In this document: positions 35,459 to 45,164 of the stretch, in pieces
Layout: each line of letters begins with the position of its first letter
Position numbering within the stretch: the first letter of the stretch is position 1
DNA from: an uncultured Pseudomonadales bacterium
GTDB lineage: Bacteria > Pseudomonadota > Gammaproteobacteria > Pseudomonadales > Porticoccaceae
DNA length: 64,000 bases
Direction of reading: 5' to 3'
Assembly (NCBI GenBank): GCA_943788875.1
Contig: CALSSA010000008.1
Location: forward strand, 115,743-179,742
Translations under genes and position numbers: made by a program
Notes under the pieces: generated by a model
What the model saw: only the letters and a program-made list of their open reading frames with translations
Told to the model about the DNA's origin: nothing
The model's database searches: none

Positions 35459-36098
35459 GCTGATCGCCCCAGATATATTTATGGGTTTGCAACTGCATGC
35501 GGACATTGAGCTTATCCTGTAACATCCACTCCGCCAGCTGCTTTGGCGCCAGCTGACCCTGGCTGGGGGAGAACAGTACCTCAGCGACCTTATCGGCCAG
35601 CTGCAGCTCATCCATTTTCAGGCAGCACCAATCGTAGTCCTGACGATCACAGATCACAAACTTAACCTCATCATGGGGCAGCAACAGCGGAATATTATCG
35701 TAGAGATTGCGCGCCATCTCCCCAGAGCCGGGGGTTTTTAAATCAACAATCTTAAATACTCGCGGATCAACATCCGCAACGGGCATAGCGCCGCTGGTCT
35801 CCAGAGAGACTCTGTAACCAGCATCGCAGAGCAGCTCAAGCAACTCGATACATTGAGGCTGCGCCAGAGGCTCTCCCCCCGTGACCGTGACATAGCGGGC
35901 GCCATAATCGTCTACGGTTTGCATTATTTCGCTGAGTGCCATTTTCGAACCGCCCTCAAAAGCATAGGCGGTATCGCAGTATCCGCAGCGCAGAGGGCAG
36001 CCTGTCAGGCGCACGAATACGGTGGGTAGACCGGTGGTACTGGTCTCACCCTGCAGAGAGTGAAATATTTCGGTGATACGCAGAGACTGTTCGGACAT
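35448..36098 (-). CDS. queE: 7-carboxy-7-deazaguanine synthase
   Basis: Radical-SAM enzyme contracting 6-carboxytetrahydropterin to 7-carboxy-7-deazaguanine. 216 residues. The cluster ligands are in CPLRCGYCD, preceded by SLQGETSTTGLPTVFVRLTG. VTGGEPLAQP binds SAM. It precedes queC in the same direction. The GGGDQPGH-like end is part of the tandem repeat described separately. Confidence 0.95.
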   Translation of the reverse strand: MSEQSLRITEIFHSLQGETSTTGLPTVFVRLTGCPLRCGYCDTAYAFEGGSKMALSEIMQTVDDYGARYVTVTGGEPLAQPQCIELLELLCDAGYRVSLETSGAMPVADVDPRVFKIVDLKTPGSGEMARNLYDNIPLLLPHDEVKFVICDRQDYDWCCLKMDELQLADKVAEVLFSPSQGQLAPKQLAEWMLQDKLNVRMQLQTHKYIWGDQPGH

Positions 36099-36190
36099 AT
36101 TTTCGATTCAGATAGTTTTGCTTACATTAATGTTGTTTCGATAGCCACGTTAAGCGTTATTGGTTAGCTGAACTAGATCAGAATGTAGCG

Positions 36191-36994
36191 CTAATCAAAA
36201 TTGTTATTTAGATAGTCGCGAGCCTTGCCCGCAACATTCCCACCACTCTGGGCTGCGGCTTCAAGCAATACTCGAGCGCGGGCCAAATCACCAGCCTGAT
36301 GATAAATTTTCCCCAGCTTAAAACTCGAATCCATAGCCTTGCTATGGCTCGAGTGTTGCTCTACGACTGAGGTAAATGCCTGCTTGGAGAGCTCGTCCTG
36401 ACCCTGCAGCAGGTAGATTTCCCCAAGCCAGTAATAGGCATTAGCAGCATAGGGACTAGAGGGGTAATCTTCAATATGCTGTTTGAATGCCAGCACGGCA
36501 CTTTCCATATCACGCTGCTTGAGCAATAGATTCGAGGCATTGTCATAGCTGGATTTCATGACCGCAATATCAACTGCATCGACAGCAGGCTGAGTGCCAT
36601 CTGTTACCACAGCGTTATTGGACTGGACAGCAGCAGCGGCATTGTATAGCGCGGGCTGAGTAGCACTGGATGAAGCACTGCCCGCAACAATGGTACTGAG
36701 TCGACGATCTATATCCAAATAGTCATCCATCTGCCGCTGCTTAATCTGCTGGAGTTCATAGTTGACCTCTTCAACCATACCACGCAACATCTGCACTTCT
36801 TCCTGCAAAACCTGCATTTGGTAGTAGCGGTCACTGCTCGCGGATACATTTGCAGTAGAGATCACAACAGAGGATTCTTCAATAGCAGTACTGGGAGCCG
36901 GGCTACTCAAATCAACCACCGGGGTCAAACTCTGAGCCAGGATCGAGGATGAAAAACAAGACAGCAGAAGTAATAATACGATAGCAGATTTCAT
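36191..36994 (-). CDS. cpoB: Tol-Pal system coordinator CpoB (YbgF)
   Basis: Periplasmic protein that links TolA and peptidoglycan synthesis during division. 267 residues: signal peptide (MKSAIVLLLLLSCFSSSILAQ), an N-terminal coiled-coil trimerisation region (about 55-100, YYQMQVLQEEVQMLRGMVEEV), a low-complexity Ala/Ser linker, and C-terminal tetratricopeptide repeats (AYYWLGEIYLLQGQDELSKQ). It lies downstream of pal, the standard position. Confidence 0.93.
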   Translation of the reverse strand: MKSAIVLLLLLSCFSSSILAQSLTPVVDLSSPAPSTAIEESSVVISTANVSASSDRYYQMQVLQEEVQMLRGMVEEVNYELQQIKQRQMDDYLDIDRRLSTIVAGSASSSATQPALYNAAAAVQSNNAVVTDGTQPAVDAVDIAVMKSSYDNASNLLLKQRDMESAVLAFKQHIEDYPSSPYAANAYYWLGEIYLLQGQDELSKQAFTSVVEQHSSHSKAMDSSFKLGKIYHQAGDLARARVLLEAAAQSGGNVAGKARDYLNNNFD

Positions 36995-37115
36995 AACAAT
37001 TCACTGATTTCCAATTTTATACCAAACGCACAAACGGCCAGAGTAAGCTACCTCCAGCCGTGTACGAACACCGATACTGCGCAAACAACTAATAGGCCAT
37101 CGCTGGCCCCTAGGT

Positions 37116-37604
37116 TTACTTCAGCTCAACTCGACGATTCAGAGCCCAGGCACTGTCGTTGCTGCCATAGGACGCCGCGCGCTCTTCACCATAGCTGATC
37201 ACTTCGATCAGGCCGGCAGAAACACCCTGCAATACCAAAAATTCTTTGACCGCGTTAGCGCGACGCTCACCTAGAGCCATATTGTACTCACGAGTGCCTC
37301 GCTCATCGGCGTGGCCTTCAAGACGCACACTGCGGGGATTGCTGTCCAACGAAGCAGCATGTTCAAGCAGTGCAGCCCGAGATTCTGGTTTCAGCAACGC
37401 TTTGTCAAAATCGAAATAGAATACTGTGTCAGCGGAAGATTCCATTGCACTATCATCTATAGCAGAGGTATCAACCTGCCCTGTCTGTACCGAAGTATCT
37501 TCAATATCAGTGGACGTTTCTTCAACTGGCGCTGAGCTACAGCCCGCTAACACCAATGAAAGTAAAATTGTGGCCAAGCCAGATTTGCTAAACGATGTCT
37601 TCAT
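37116..37604 (-). CDS. pal: Peptidoglycan-associated lipoprotein Pal
   Basis: Outer-membrane lipoprotein binding peptidoglycan. 162 residues. The lipobox LVLAGCSS places the lipidated Cys at about 22. An acidic Ser/Thr-rich linker follows, then the OmpA-type domain with VRLEGHADERGTREYNMALGERRA. Part of tolQRAB-pal-cpoB. Confidence 0.95.
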   Translation of the reverse strand: MKTSFSKSGLATILLSLVLAGCSSAPVEETSTDIEDTSVQTGQVDTSAIDDSAMESSADTVFYFDFDKALLKPESRAALLEHAASLDSNPRSVRLEGHADERGTREYNMALGERRANAVKEFLVLQGVSAGLIEVISYGEERAASYGSNDSAWALNRRVELK

Positions 37605-37652
37605 TATTAACTCCTGTGAGTCATTTGTTAAAAAATAATACTCGGTAATCTA

Positions 37653-38945
37653 CTACCGCAAAAACGGTGACCAAGCGGGTTCGCGCACGTCACCAATCCT
37701 AGCCGGAAGTACATATCTTACTCCAGCATCCAGAGAGACGGCAGCCAAAACGCCGCGATCACCCTGCTTAGTGGCGTACATTAGCATAGCTCCGTTGGGT
37801 GCGACAGTAGGAGATTCATCTAATCTCGTCTCTGTGAGCTCAATCAAACGACGGGTTTGCAGGTCAAATGAGGCAATATGGAAAACCCCTGACTCTCTGT
37901 GCACCAGTGCCAATGTGCGCCCATCTGGCGCAAGACTGGGTCGAGCATTGTAGTTTCCTCTGAATGTTAGACGCTCAGTGGCTTTGCTGGCAACATTTAA
38001 TTTGTATATCTGGGGTGTGCCACCGCGATCAGAGGTAAATAAGATATGCTTGCCATCAGGCATCCAGGTCGGTTCTGTATCGATCGCAAAATGCCTTGTC
38101 AAGCGGCTGAATTGGTTGGTCAAAAGATCCAGCTGATAGATTTCAGGATTGCCATCTTTGGAGAGGACAAGAGCCATTTTACTACCATCTGGTGACCATG
38201 AAGGTGCGCCATTTAGCCCTTTAAAATTGGTTAGTTGCTGGCGAGCTCCAGTAACCAGATTCTGGCGGAATACCGCCGGACGGCCAGTTTCAAAAGACAC
38301 ATAGGCCAGATCTTTGCCGTTGGGTGCCCAGGACGGCGACATAATGGGCTCCGAGGACTCCAGCATTAGCTTTTCTCTCGCGCCATCGGCATCCGCCACA
38401 TTGAGGCGATAGATGTATTTGCCATTATTTCGCGTAGCCGTAACATAGGCAATACGGGTTGAAAAGGCCCCTTTAATGCCGGTGATTGCCTGGTAGACCT
38501 TGTCGCTGACCAAATGGGCAAGATCGCGCATTTCACTGGCCTTACCGCGCACAGAATGTTTGAACTCGCGTTTCTGAGCGGTCACATTTAACAGGCTAAA
38601 CTCAAGTTCATAGCGGCCGCCATCTATCGCACGCATAGACCCAACCACCAAATATTCAGTGCCGAGCATACGCCAATCGCGATAGTAAACGTCATTGGAT
38701 CTAGACGGAAACGCCAGCATATCGCGGCGCGGTGTTGCCCGAAAAAGCCCGCTGCGCTGCAAATCTGCCTCAACAATCGCCGCTATATCCTGCTTGACCG
38801 CAATTCCGTTTAGCGCGATGGGTGACACCGCAATAATAGTGGGTTGATCATTGCCCTGGGTCACTCGTATAACTAGTTCAGACCAGGCAGTGCTAGAAAC
38901 CACCAACAGCAACATTAATGACAATCTTTTACCAAACTTTATCAA
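37653..38945 (-). CDS. tolB: Tol-Pal protein TolB
   Basis: Periplasmic beta-propeller that interacts with Pal and TolA. 430 residues, normal length. A signal peptide (LSLMLLLVVSSTAWS) precedes the N-terminal TolA-box region; the propeller shows repeated SWAPNGKDLAYVSF, SWSPDGSKMALVLS, TWMPDGKHILFTSD and SLAPDGRTLALVH blades. It lies between tolA and pal. Confidence 0.96.
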   Translation of the reverse strand: MIKFGKRLSLMLLLVVSSTAWSELVIRVTQGNDQPTIIAVSPIALNGIAVKQDIAAIVEADLQRSGLFRATPRRDMLAFPSRSNDVYYRDWRMLGTEYLVVGSMRAIDGGRYELEFSLLNVTAQKREFKHSVRGKASEMRDLAHLVSDKVYQAITGIKGAFSTRIAYVTATRNNGKYIYRLNVADADGAREKLMLESSEPIMSPSWAPNGKDLAYVSFETGRPAVFRQNLVTGARQQLTNFKGLNGAPSWSPDGSKMALVLSKDGNPEIYQLDLLTNQFSRLTRHFAIDTEPTWMPDGKHILFTSDRGGTPQIYKLNVASKATERLTFRGNYNARPSLAPDGRTLALVHRESGVFHIASFDLQTRRLIELTETRLDESPTVAPNGAMLMYATKQGDRGVLAAVSLDAGVRYVLPARIGDVREPAWSPFLR

Positions 38946-38964
38946 TGATCTCTCTCCTTAGGTA

Positions 38965-39684
38965 TCACAGTCTTAGGTCCTCAGGGCTGAAGGCTACTTT
39001 AACAGTGCGAAAATGTTTCTCAAACAACCGCGTCTCCAATTGCTGCAGTTCTTCAAACTGCTCTGCTTTAAACGCAGCCTGCTCCACTGAGCGATCGAAT
39101 GCCTGATCACCACTGGATTGCAGAACATTTACGCCGACAATGCGCCCAGTGGGCACCAGTCTTATCTCAATCAATGTTTCCATATCCCGCCGTGCGCTGG
39201 GGGGACGGTTCCAATTGTCGGTTAGGCGCTGGCGAATCATCTGCATATAACTATTGGCCACCTGTTCATCTTCGCGGGCATTAATCTGAGCCTGCTCCTC
39301 CGCGAAAGCTTGCTCAAGCTCAGCCTCAATACGTTTGCGCTGCTCCGCTGCTTCGCGCTGGCGCTTTTCCTTTTCCTCGCGCTCCTTCCTCTGTTTTTCT
39401 TTGAGGGTTGCCAAGCGCTTGGCTTCGGCTTTCTTTCTGTCAGCGGCACGGCGCTTGTCTTGCTCACGCTTTTTCTTGGCGGCATCCACTGTCGGCTTGG
39501 CCGGCTTCTTGGCTACAGGCTTTTTCTTCGGCGCCAGTTCAACCAGCTTGGCTTCAATATACTTAGGCTGCACCATGACCTTTTTACTCTCTGGCGCCCA
39601 GTTGATCAGCAGAGCCGCAACCACTGCCACATGGATCACCGTGCTGCACAGAATACCGGCTGAATAACTGGTCAAGTCTTTCAT
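38965..39684 (-). CDS. tolA: Tol-Pal protein TolA (short form)
   Basis: Inner-membrane protein transducing TolQR force to the outer membrane. One N-terminal TM (GILCSTVIHVAVVAALLI), a Lys/Glu/Ala-rich helical domain II (about 55-135), and a C-terminal TonB-like domain (YMQMIRQRLTDNWNRPPSA, VNVLQSSGDQAFDRSVEQAA). With 239 residues it is much shorter than E. coli TolA (about 420), mostly in the helix. Overlaps nothing; 1-bp gap to tolR. Confidence 0.93.
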   Translation of the reverse strand: MKDLTSYSAGILCSTVIHVAVVAALLINWAPESKKVMVQPKYIEAKLVELAPKKKPVAKKPAKPTVDAAKKKREQDKRRAADRKKAEAKRLATLKEKQRKEREEKEKRQREAAEQRKRIEAELEQAFAEEQAQINAREDEQVANSYMQMIRQRLTDNWNRPPSARRDMETLIEIRLVPTGRIVGVNVLQSSGDQAFDRSVEQAAFKAEQFEELQQLETRLFEKHFRTVKVAFSPEDLRL

Positions 39685-39685
39685 C

Positions 39686-40108
39686 TTATTTGCTGGGTGG
39701 CTCCGTAACCAGCCCTACAGAGGGGGCACCGGCCAACTGCAGTTCACTCATTAAATTAACCACCGAGCCATAGTCAACCGCGCTGTCACCCCAGACTAAC
39801 ACCGGTGTCTTTGGTTTCTGCCGCAATATTTTGCCGACACGGTTTTTGATCTCAGTCAGAGGCTGGGCGCTATTGTTACCCTTCACATCGATCCAGTAAC
39901 TGCCATCAGCTTTAATAGAAACAATAAAGGGCTCCTGATCCTTGGTATCCATTGGCGCAGAGTTGGCATCGGGTAATTCAACCTTTACCCCCTGCATTAA
40001 CAATGGTGCGGTAATCATAAATACCACTAGCAGCACTAGAGTCACATCAATGTAGGGCACCACATTGATTTCAGCGACCAGTTTCCGTTTTGGCTTTTTG
40101 TGCTTCAC
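39686..40108 (-). CDS. tolR: Tol-Pal protein TolR
   Basis: 140-residue ExbD/TolR protein. The single TM contains the proton-channel aspartate in NVVPYIDVTLVLLVVFMITAP. The periplasmic domain follows. It works with TolQ to energise TolA using the proton gradient. Confidence 0.95.
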   Translation of the reverse strand: MKHKKPKRKLVAEINVVPYIDVTLVLLVVFMITAPLLMQGVKVELPDANSAPMDTKDQEPFIVSIKADGSYWIDVKGNNSAQPLTEIKNRVGKILRQKPKTPVLVWGDSAVDYGSVVNLMSELQLAGAPSVGLVTEPPSK

Positions 40109-40128
40109 AACTTATGCCTCAGAATCAA

Positions 40129-40842
40129 TTAGCGCGAATGGACCTGACGATGCAGGATGCTGGAGAACTCGTCAGCAAAGGTTTCATAATTGCCGTTAAT
40201 TACCTCAACCTGAGCGGCGTAACGGTTATAGGCAATCACCGCGGGGATAGCGGCAAACAGGCCCATTGCTGTCGCGATCAACGCCTCGGAGATACCTGGA
40301 GCCACTGTAGCCAATGTCGCTTGCTGCACCATCGCCAGCCCGCGGAATGAATTCATAATGCCCCACACAGTGCCAAACAGACCTATATAAGGACTAACCG
40401 ACGCCACGCTGGCCAGAAAAGGCAGATTGGTACTCAGCTTCTCATCTTCGCGACTCAGTGCCACGCGCATGGCGCGATCTGTACCTTCCATCACTGCATC
40501 CGGATCAGCCTTATCGGTCTGGGCCAGACGATTAAACTCGCGAAAACCGGCGCGAAATACGTTTTCAATACCATCACCACCGCCATCCTCTTTAGCCTGA
40601 GCGGTCAGATCATGATACAAATTATTCAGATCTATCCCAGACCAAAAGGTATCTTCAAACTCACGGAACCCACGCTGGGCAGCACCCAGAAAAAGGCTGC
40701 GCTGGACAATCATAACCCAGGATACAACCGAGGCTATCAGCAGGATGCCCATGACCATCTGCACCAGCACACTGGCATTCAGGATAAGGGATAATATCGA
40801 CAGGTTTTCTTCATTCACCGTATAAACTCCAGATTTAGCCAA
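40129..40842 (-). CDS. tolQ: Tol-Pal protein TolQ
   Basis: 237-residue MotA/TolQ/ExbB proton-channel protein with three TM segments (VLVQMVMGILLIASVVSWVMI; SVSPYIGLFGTVWGIMNSF; GISEALIATAMGLFAAIPAVIAY). The ATG at 40842 overlaps ybgC by 8 bp. A GTG nine codons later (NEENLSIL) has GGAG eight bases upstream and gives the family-typical N-terminus, so the true start may be 40818. Confidence 0.95.
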   Translation of the reverse strand: MAKSGVYTVNEENLSILSLILNASVLVQMVMGILLIASVVSWVMIVQRSLFLGAAQRGFREFEDTFWSGIDLNNLYHDLTAQAKEDGGGDGIENVFRAGFREFNRLAQTDKADPDAVMEGTDRAMRVALSREDEKLSTNLPFLASVASVSPYIGLFGTVWGIMNSFRGLAMVQQATLATVAPGISEALIATAMGLFAAIPAVIAYNRYAAQVEVINGNYETFADEFSSILHRQVHSR

Positions 40843-41248
40843 CTTGGCTTTTTAAAGTTGTACTCATTAGTTTTGGCATCGCCTGGGGCCGTTTACTGTC
40901 GGCATTGACGCAGGCTAATTTCACTCGCCCTTCTACCAACAACTCATCACCACGAAAAACCCGCTGAGTCATTTCAAATGTCACTCGGGACGCATTAACC
41001 GGTACTGCGGTCACGACAATCTGATCATCCAGCAGTGCTGGACTATGGTATTTAAGCCACACCTCATGGACCACAAACTGCAGACCATCAAACAGCGCTG
41101 GTTTGTCGAAGCCCATGCTGCGCATAAACTCAGTCCTGGCTCTTTCCATATATTTCAAATAATTAGCATAGAACACAATTCCGCCGATGTCCGTGTCCTC
41201 AACATATATCCTTATTGGCAGGCGAAACTCAGTGCTGGCCTCAGTCAT
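40835..41248 (-). CDS. ybgC: Acyl-CoA thioesterase YbgC
   Basis: Hot-dog thioesterase of the Tol-Pal operon, acting on short-chain or phospholipid-linked acyl-CoA. About 137 residues. The catalytic region [27 protein letters not shown] holds the family Asp/Tyr. Start MTEASTEF chosen at 41248; the track's MFWM start three codons earlier is also possible. Either start overlaps the end of ruvB. Confidence 0.93.
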   Translation of the reverse strand: MTEASTEFRLPIRIYVEDTDIGGIVFYANYLKYMERARTEFMRSMGFDKPALFDGLQFVVHEVWLKYHSPALLDDQIVVTAVPVNASRVTFEMTQRVFRGDELLVEGRVKLACVNADSKRPQAMPKLMSTTLKSQVG

Positions 41249-42278
41249 CCAGAACATCCATCTGTTGTTGAATCCGGGCTGGGCTTTTTAAACCAAAATG
41301 CTCATAAGCCATGCGCGTGGCCATTCGGCCTCTAGAGGTGCGCATCAGATAGCCCTGCTGAATAAGATAGGGCTCAAGTACATCTTCGATAGTGCCACGC
41401 TCTTCGCTCAGGGCAGCCGCAAGACTGTCAACACCCACCGGACCGCCATCAAACTTCTCTAACAGCGTCAGTAACAGGCGCCGATCCAGATGATCAAAGC
41501 CACTCTCATCAACATTGAGCATATTGAGCGCCGCATCAGCAACTTGCTGACTCACGGTGCCGTCCCCTTTGACCTCGGCATAATCTCGAACCCGACGCAG
41601 CAGACGATTGGCGATTCGCGGAGTGCCCCTTGAACGACAGGCAATTTCTCGGGCGCCATTTTCATCTATTGAAACACCCAGAATACTGCCCGCGCGTTTA
41701 ACAATACTGGTCAGATCATCAATAGAATAGAATTCGAGGCGCTGAACAATACCAAAGCGATCCCGCAGCGGTGAGGTCAGCAAACCGGCTCTAGTGGTAG
41801 CACCCACCAATGTAAAAGGAGGCAGATCCAGTTTAATAGAACGGGCCGCTGGCCCTTCACCAATAACAATATCCAGCTGATAGTCTTCTAGTGCGGGATA
41901 GAGAATCTCCTCTACCACCGGGCTTAGCCGATGGATTTCATCGATAAACAGCACATCCCCCGCTTCAAGATTAGTCAGCAGCGCGGCCAGATCACCAGCC
42001 TTTTCCAGCACTGGGCCAGAGGTGGTTTTCAGATCCACCTGCATCTCATTGGCAATAATATGGGCCAATGTGGTTTTACCCAGGCCGGGAGGGCCAAAGA
42101 CCAGGGTGTGATCCAGTGGCTCGCCGCGCTTGCGGGCAGCCTCAATAAATATCTGTAACTGCTCTTTTACGGCAGGCTGGCCAACATATTCAGCCAGTGC
42201 TGTGGGGCGAAGAGCGCGGTCAAAGCGCTCCTCGCTAACGGAAGTATCTGCGGAAATTAGTCGATCAGGTTCTATCAT
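41241..42278 (-). CDS. ruvB: Holliday junction branch-migration ATPase RuvB
   Basis: AAA+ motor pumping DNA through the RuvA-bound Holliday junction. About 345 residues from MIEPDRLIS (42278). Walker [10 protein letters not shown], Walker [11 protein letters not shown], sensor GATTRAG and the C-terminal winged-helix ([20 protein letters not shown]) are present. Last gene of the ruvC-ruvA-ruvB run. Confidence 0.97.
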   Translation of the reverse strand: MIEPDRLISADTSVSEERFDRALRPTALAEYVGQPAVKEQLQIFIEAARKRGEPLDHTLVFGPPGLGKTTLAHIIANEMQVDLKTTSGPVLEKAGDLAALLTNLEAGDVLFIDEIHRLSPVVEEILYPALEDYQLDIVIGEGPAARSIKLDLPPFTLVGATTRAGLLTSPLRDRFGIVQRLEFYSIDDLTSIVKRAGSILGVSIDENGAREIACRSRGTPRIANRLLRRVRDYAEVKGDGTVSQQVADAALNMLNVDESGFDHLDRRLLLTLLEKFDGGPVGVDSLAAALSEERGTIEDVLEPYLIQQGYLMRTSRGRMATRMAYEHFGLKSPARIQQQMDVLDD

Positions 42279-42348
42279 TGGACGCCATCTCAAATTTGCC
42301 TGTAAGCATACCTTGATGGCCTTACATTTACACTAGCTGACTGCGGGG

Positions 42349-42948
42349 CTATTTCGACACCATGCTCTTAAGGGCAGCCCTGATCAGCTGTTCCGCGCTG
42401 CCAATATCATCACTGGCCGCTCTACTAACCATTTTAGCCGCATCCTGGGGCTTGTATCCCAGAGCAATAAGCGCGCTCTCAGCCTCCTCGGCAATATCCG
42501 GTTGCTGCACAACCTGAGTACCGCCACCGGAAGTGCCGGCATCGATATCACCAACCCGATCGCGCATCTCAATCACCAGGCGCTCCGCTGTCTTTTTGCC
42601 CACGCCAGGTAACTTCACCAATGTCGCCACATCATTGTTGTGCACACAGAGCGCAAACTCGGATGCCGACATGCCGGAGAGAATAGCCAGAGCCATTTTC
42701 GGGCCCACACCATTGACCTTAATCAAATGGCGAAACAGGGCTCGCTCAGACAACTCAGCAAAACCATAGAGCTGCTGCACATCCTCCCGCACCACAAAAT
42801 GGGTGTGCAAAACCACCGATTCACCGACACCAGGTACAGCAAAAAAAGTACTCAGTGACACCAGCACCTCATAGCCAACACCCTGTACATCCAGCAACAA
42901 GTCCGGTGCCTGCTTATCAATTACTGTGCCTTGAAGTCGCCCTATCAT
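42349..42948 (-). CDS. ruvA: Holliday junction binding protein RuvA
   Basis: 199-residue junction-binding protein. N-terminal OB fold ([28 protein letters not shown]), two helix-hairpin-helix motifs ([30 protein letters not shown]), and a C-terminal RuvB-binding domain after an acidic/Gly linker. Confidence 0.97.
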   Translation of the reverse strand: MIGRLQGTVIDKQAPDLLLDVQGVGYEVLVSLSTFFAVPGVGESVVLHTHFVVREDVQQLYGFAELSERALFRHLIKVNGVGPKMALAILSGMSASEFALCVHNNDVATLVKLPGVGKKTAERLVIEMRDRVGDIDAGTSGGGTQVVQQPDIAEEAESALIALGYKPQDAAKMVSRAASDDIGSAEQLIRAALKSMVSK

Positions 42949-42985
42949 TATCTTTGCTCTGTCCTTTCATACTGATTTATCAATT

Positions 42986-43510
42986 CTATTTATGCCTGCC
43001 GCGGGCATAGCCCTTCGCACCGGCGCCTGCCATAGCTGCATTGGTACGCATACTGTGAGCATGACAAATCGCCACTGCCAGCGCGTCTGCAGCATCTTCC
43101 GCCGGTGACTCAGAGAGCTTTAACAGCTGCACAATCATCATCTGAACCTGACTTTTATCCGCCGCGCCAGTACCCACCACCGACTGCTTGACGCTGCGCG
43201 CAGAATACTCTCCAACAGGCAGTCCACCATTGACCCCGGCCACTATGGCCGCACCCCGGGCCTGACCCAGCTTAAGGGCAGAGCCGGCATTTTGCGACAT
43301 AAAGACCTCTTCAATGGCCATATGCTCAGGCTGATACTGCTGAATAATCTGGCTGATCCCATCAAAGATTATTTTTAACCGTTCCGGCAGACCCGCCTCG
43401 GGCAGGCGCACAATACCGCTGGTGACATAGCTGATTTTGCTGCCAGCAATATCGATAACACCGTAGCCTGTGCGTCTGGAACCTGGATCAATACCTATTA
43501 TTCGAGTCAT
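42986..43510 (-). CDS. ruvC: Holliday junction resolvase RuvC
   Basis: 174-residue endonuclease resolving Holliday junctions. Start [17 protein letters not shown] at 43510 with the catalytic Asp8; the later acidic residues are in [21 protein letters not shown] and the C-terminal [17 protein letters not shown]. The track's extra 19 N-terminal codons from 43567 are not family-like. Confidence 0.96.
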   Translation of the reverse strand: MTRIIGIDPGSRRTGYGVIDIAGSKISYVTSGIVRLPEAGLPERLKIIFDGISQIIQQYQPEHMAIEEVFMSQNAGSALKLGQARGAAIVAGVNGGLPVGEYSARSVKQSVVGTGAADKSQVQMMIVQLLKLSESPAEDAADALAVAICHAHSMRTNAAMAGAGAKGYARGRHK

Positions 43511-43572
43511 GAACAAACTTGCCGTTGATTGAGCGCAGAGTGTTGCAACCCAACTGTCATCAGTCAACCATT

Positions 43573-43605
43573 AAAAAAGCCCCCTGAATAATATCCAGAG
43601 GGCCT
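43573..43605 (-). terminator. Intrinsic terminator between the EAPA/KAK-repeat gene and ruvC
   Basis: GGCCCTCTG, loop, CAGGGGGCTTTTTT on the minus strand (one G-U pair), 34 bp after the stop of the repeat protein. Confidence 0.85.
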
Positions 43606-43638
43606 TTCGGTGCTTCTAAAAGCGGACCAGTTACAACC

Positions 43639-44310
43639 TTAGTCCTCAGCTTTAGGAGCTGCCTTAGCTTTTGGTGCTGCCTTGGCTTTTGCCTTTGGCG
43701 CAGCTTTGGCCTTGGCTTTTGGAGCAGCCTTAGCCTTGGGTGCCGCTTTCGCTTTTGGCGCTGCCTTAGCTTTGGCCTTGGCTTTTGGAGCCGCTTTGGC
43801 TTTAGCTTTGGCTTTTGGCTTTTCTTCGGCCGCAGGCGCCTCTTCCACCGCAGGTGCCTCTTCTACTGCTGGGGCTTCTTCAGCCGCTGGAGCTTCTTCT
43901 ACTGCCGGTGCTTCTTCAGCCGCTGGCGCTTCTTCGGCCGCTGGAGCTTCTTCTCGCAGGTGCTTCTTCGCCGCAGGTGCTTCTTCAGCCGCTGGCGCTT
44001 CTTCTACTGCAGGTGCTTCTTCTGCCGCAGGAGCTGCTTCTTCTGCTGGAGCTTCTTCCGCTGCAGGTTCCGGGGCCGCTTCTTCTGCCGCCGGAGCTTC
44101 TGCTACTGCTTCAGCCGCTGCCTCTTCTACCGCAGGTGCTTCTTCAACAACCGGGGCAGCAGGCGCTACTGCTTTGATCAATCCTTCAGCCAACAGGATG
44201 CGTACTTTCTCGTCAGCATTAACCCATTTTTTGTCAGCGTCTTTTACCGCATAACGGCCAGATGCTTTCTGATAAACAACGTATTCTTTAGTTTTCTTTA
44301 TAACTTTCAT
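43639..44310 (-). CDS. Low-complexity EAPA/KAK-repeat protein (histone H1-like tail)
   Basis: 223 residues in three parts. A conserved-looking head (1-48, MKVIKKTKEYVVYQKASGRYAV ... ILLAEGLIKA). An acidic centre of 6-residue repeats (AEEAPA/VEEAPA, about 50-170). A basic tail of KAKAAPKAK repeats (about 172-220), like AlgP or histone H1 tails. It probably binds nucleic acid through the tail. One stretch reads KKHLR because two adjacent 18-bp units lost 2 and 1 bases, a compensated frameshift. Transcribed between yebC and ruvC, with its own terminator. Confidence 0.8.
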   Translation of the reverse strand: MKVIKKTKEYVVYQKASGRYAVKDADKKWVNADEKVRILLAEGLIKAVAPAAPVVEEAPAVEEAAAEAVAEAPAAEEAAPEPAAEEAPAEEAAPAAEEAPAVEEAPAAEEAPAAKKHLREEAPAAEEAPAAEEAPAVEEAPAAEEAPAVEEAPAVEEAPAAEEKPKAKAKAKAAPKAKAKAKAAPKAKAAPKAKAAPKAKAKAAPKAKAKAAPKAKAAPKAED

Positions 44311-44378
44311 CGCTATGACCTCTATTAATGATTACTCGTTTGAGTTTGTGGTTTAACATTTTAAAAATCGTTGATGGA

Positions 44379-45125
44379 CTAGCCTAGCTGTTCCATCACA
44401 TCATCGGGAATCTCTGCATTGGTATACACGTTTTGCACATCATCCAAATCTTCAAGGCCGTCGATCATTGCCAACAGCTTTTCCGCCCCCGCCAGATCAA
44501 GGGGCACTGAAATATCAGCCGCCAATGTCATTTCGGCATGGGCTGGTTGCAAACCTGCTGCGACCAGAGCATCTTTAACATTGAGGAAGTTCTCAAAGCT
44601 GGCTTGCACCTCCACTGAACCATCATCATGGCTCACCACATCCTCTGCCCCGGCATCCAAAGCCGCATCCATTAATGCCTCTTCATCGACACCGGGCTCA
44701 TAACTGATCTGGCCAATACGGTTAAACAGATAGGCCACAGACCCATCGGTACCCAGATTGCCCCCGCGCTTGGTAAAGGCATGGCGAACATCCCCTGCCG
44801 TACGGTTGCGATTGTCGGTCATACATTCAACAAGAATCGCGACACCACCAGGGGCATAGCCCTCATAGGTGATCTCGTCATAGTTCTCTCCATCACCAGC
44901 TCCGGCACCGCGAGCAATGGCCTTATCCACCGTGTCGCGCTTCATATTAGCGCCCAGAGCTTTATCCACAGCAGCTCGCAGGCGCGGATTATCATCTGGA
45001 TTGGGGCCACCGGCTTTTGCCGCTACCACCAGCTCGCGAATCAGCTTGGTAAAAATCTTACCGCGCTTTGCATCCTGCGCCGCTTTGCGATGTTTAATAT
45101 TGGCCCATTTACTGTGACCTGCCAT
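44379..45125 (-). CDS. yebC: YebC/PmpR family protein
   Basis: Conserved family implicated in transcriptional control and in relieving ribosome stalling. 248 residues. [23 protein letters not shown] is the family start; GGAGG six bases upstream selects the ATG at 45125 over the TTGs before it. [17 protein letters not shown] and [23 protein letters not shown] are hallmark blocks. Confidence 0.96.
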   Translation of the reverse strand: MAGHSKWANIKHRKAAQDAKRGKIFTKLIRELVVAAKAGGPNPDDNPRLRAAVDKALGANMKRDTVDKAIARGAGAGDGENYDEITYEGYAPGGVAILVECMTDNRNRTAGDVRHAFTKRGGNLGTDGSVAYLFNRIGQISYEPGVDEEALMDAALDAGAEDVVSHDDGSVEVQASFENFLNVKDALVAAGLQPAHAEMTLAADISVPLDLAGAEKLLAMIDGLEDLDDVQNVYTNAEIPDDVMEQLG

Positions 45126-45164
45126 CAACAACCTCCATTGCTAACTATTTGCTAACACCCCCGG

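Noticed and set aside
39310-39667. Two overlapping plus-strand ORFs (117 and 110 aa)
   Set aside because: Antisense shadows of the charged TolA helix.
43682-44254. 190-residue plus-strand ORF rich in Ala/Ser/Gly (and 43815..44177, 43960..44328)
   Set aside because: Exact antisense shadows of the EAPA/KAK repeat gene; repetitive codons keep all frames open.
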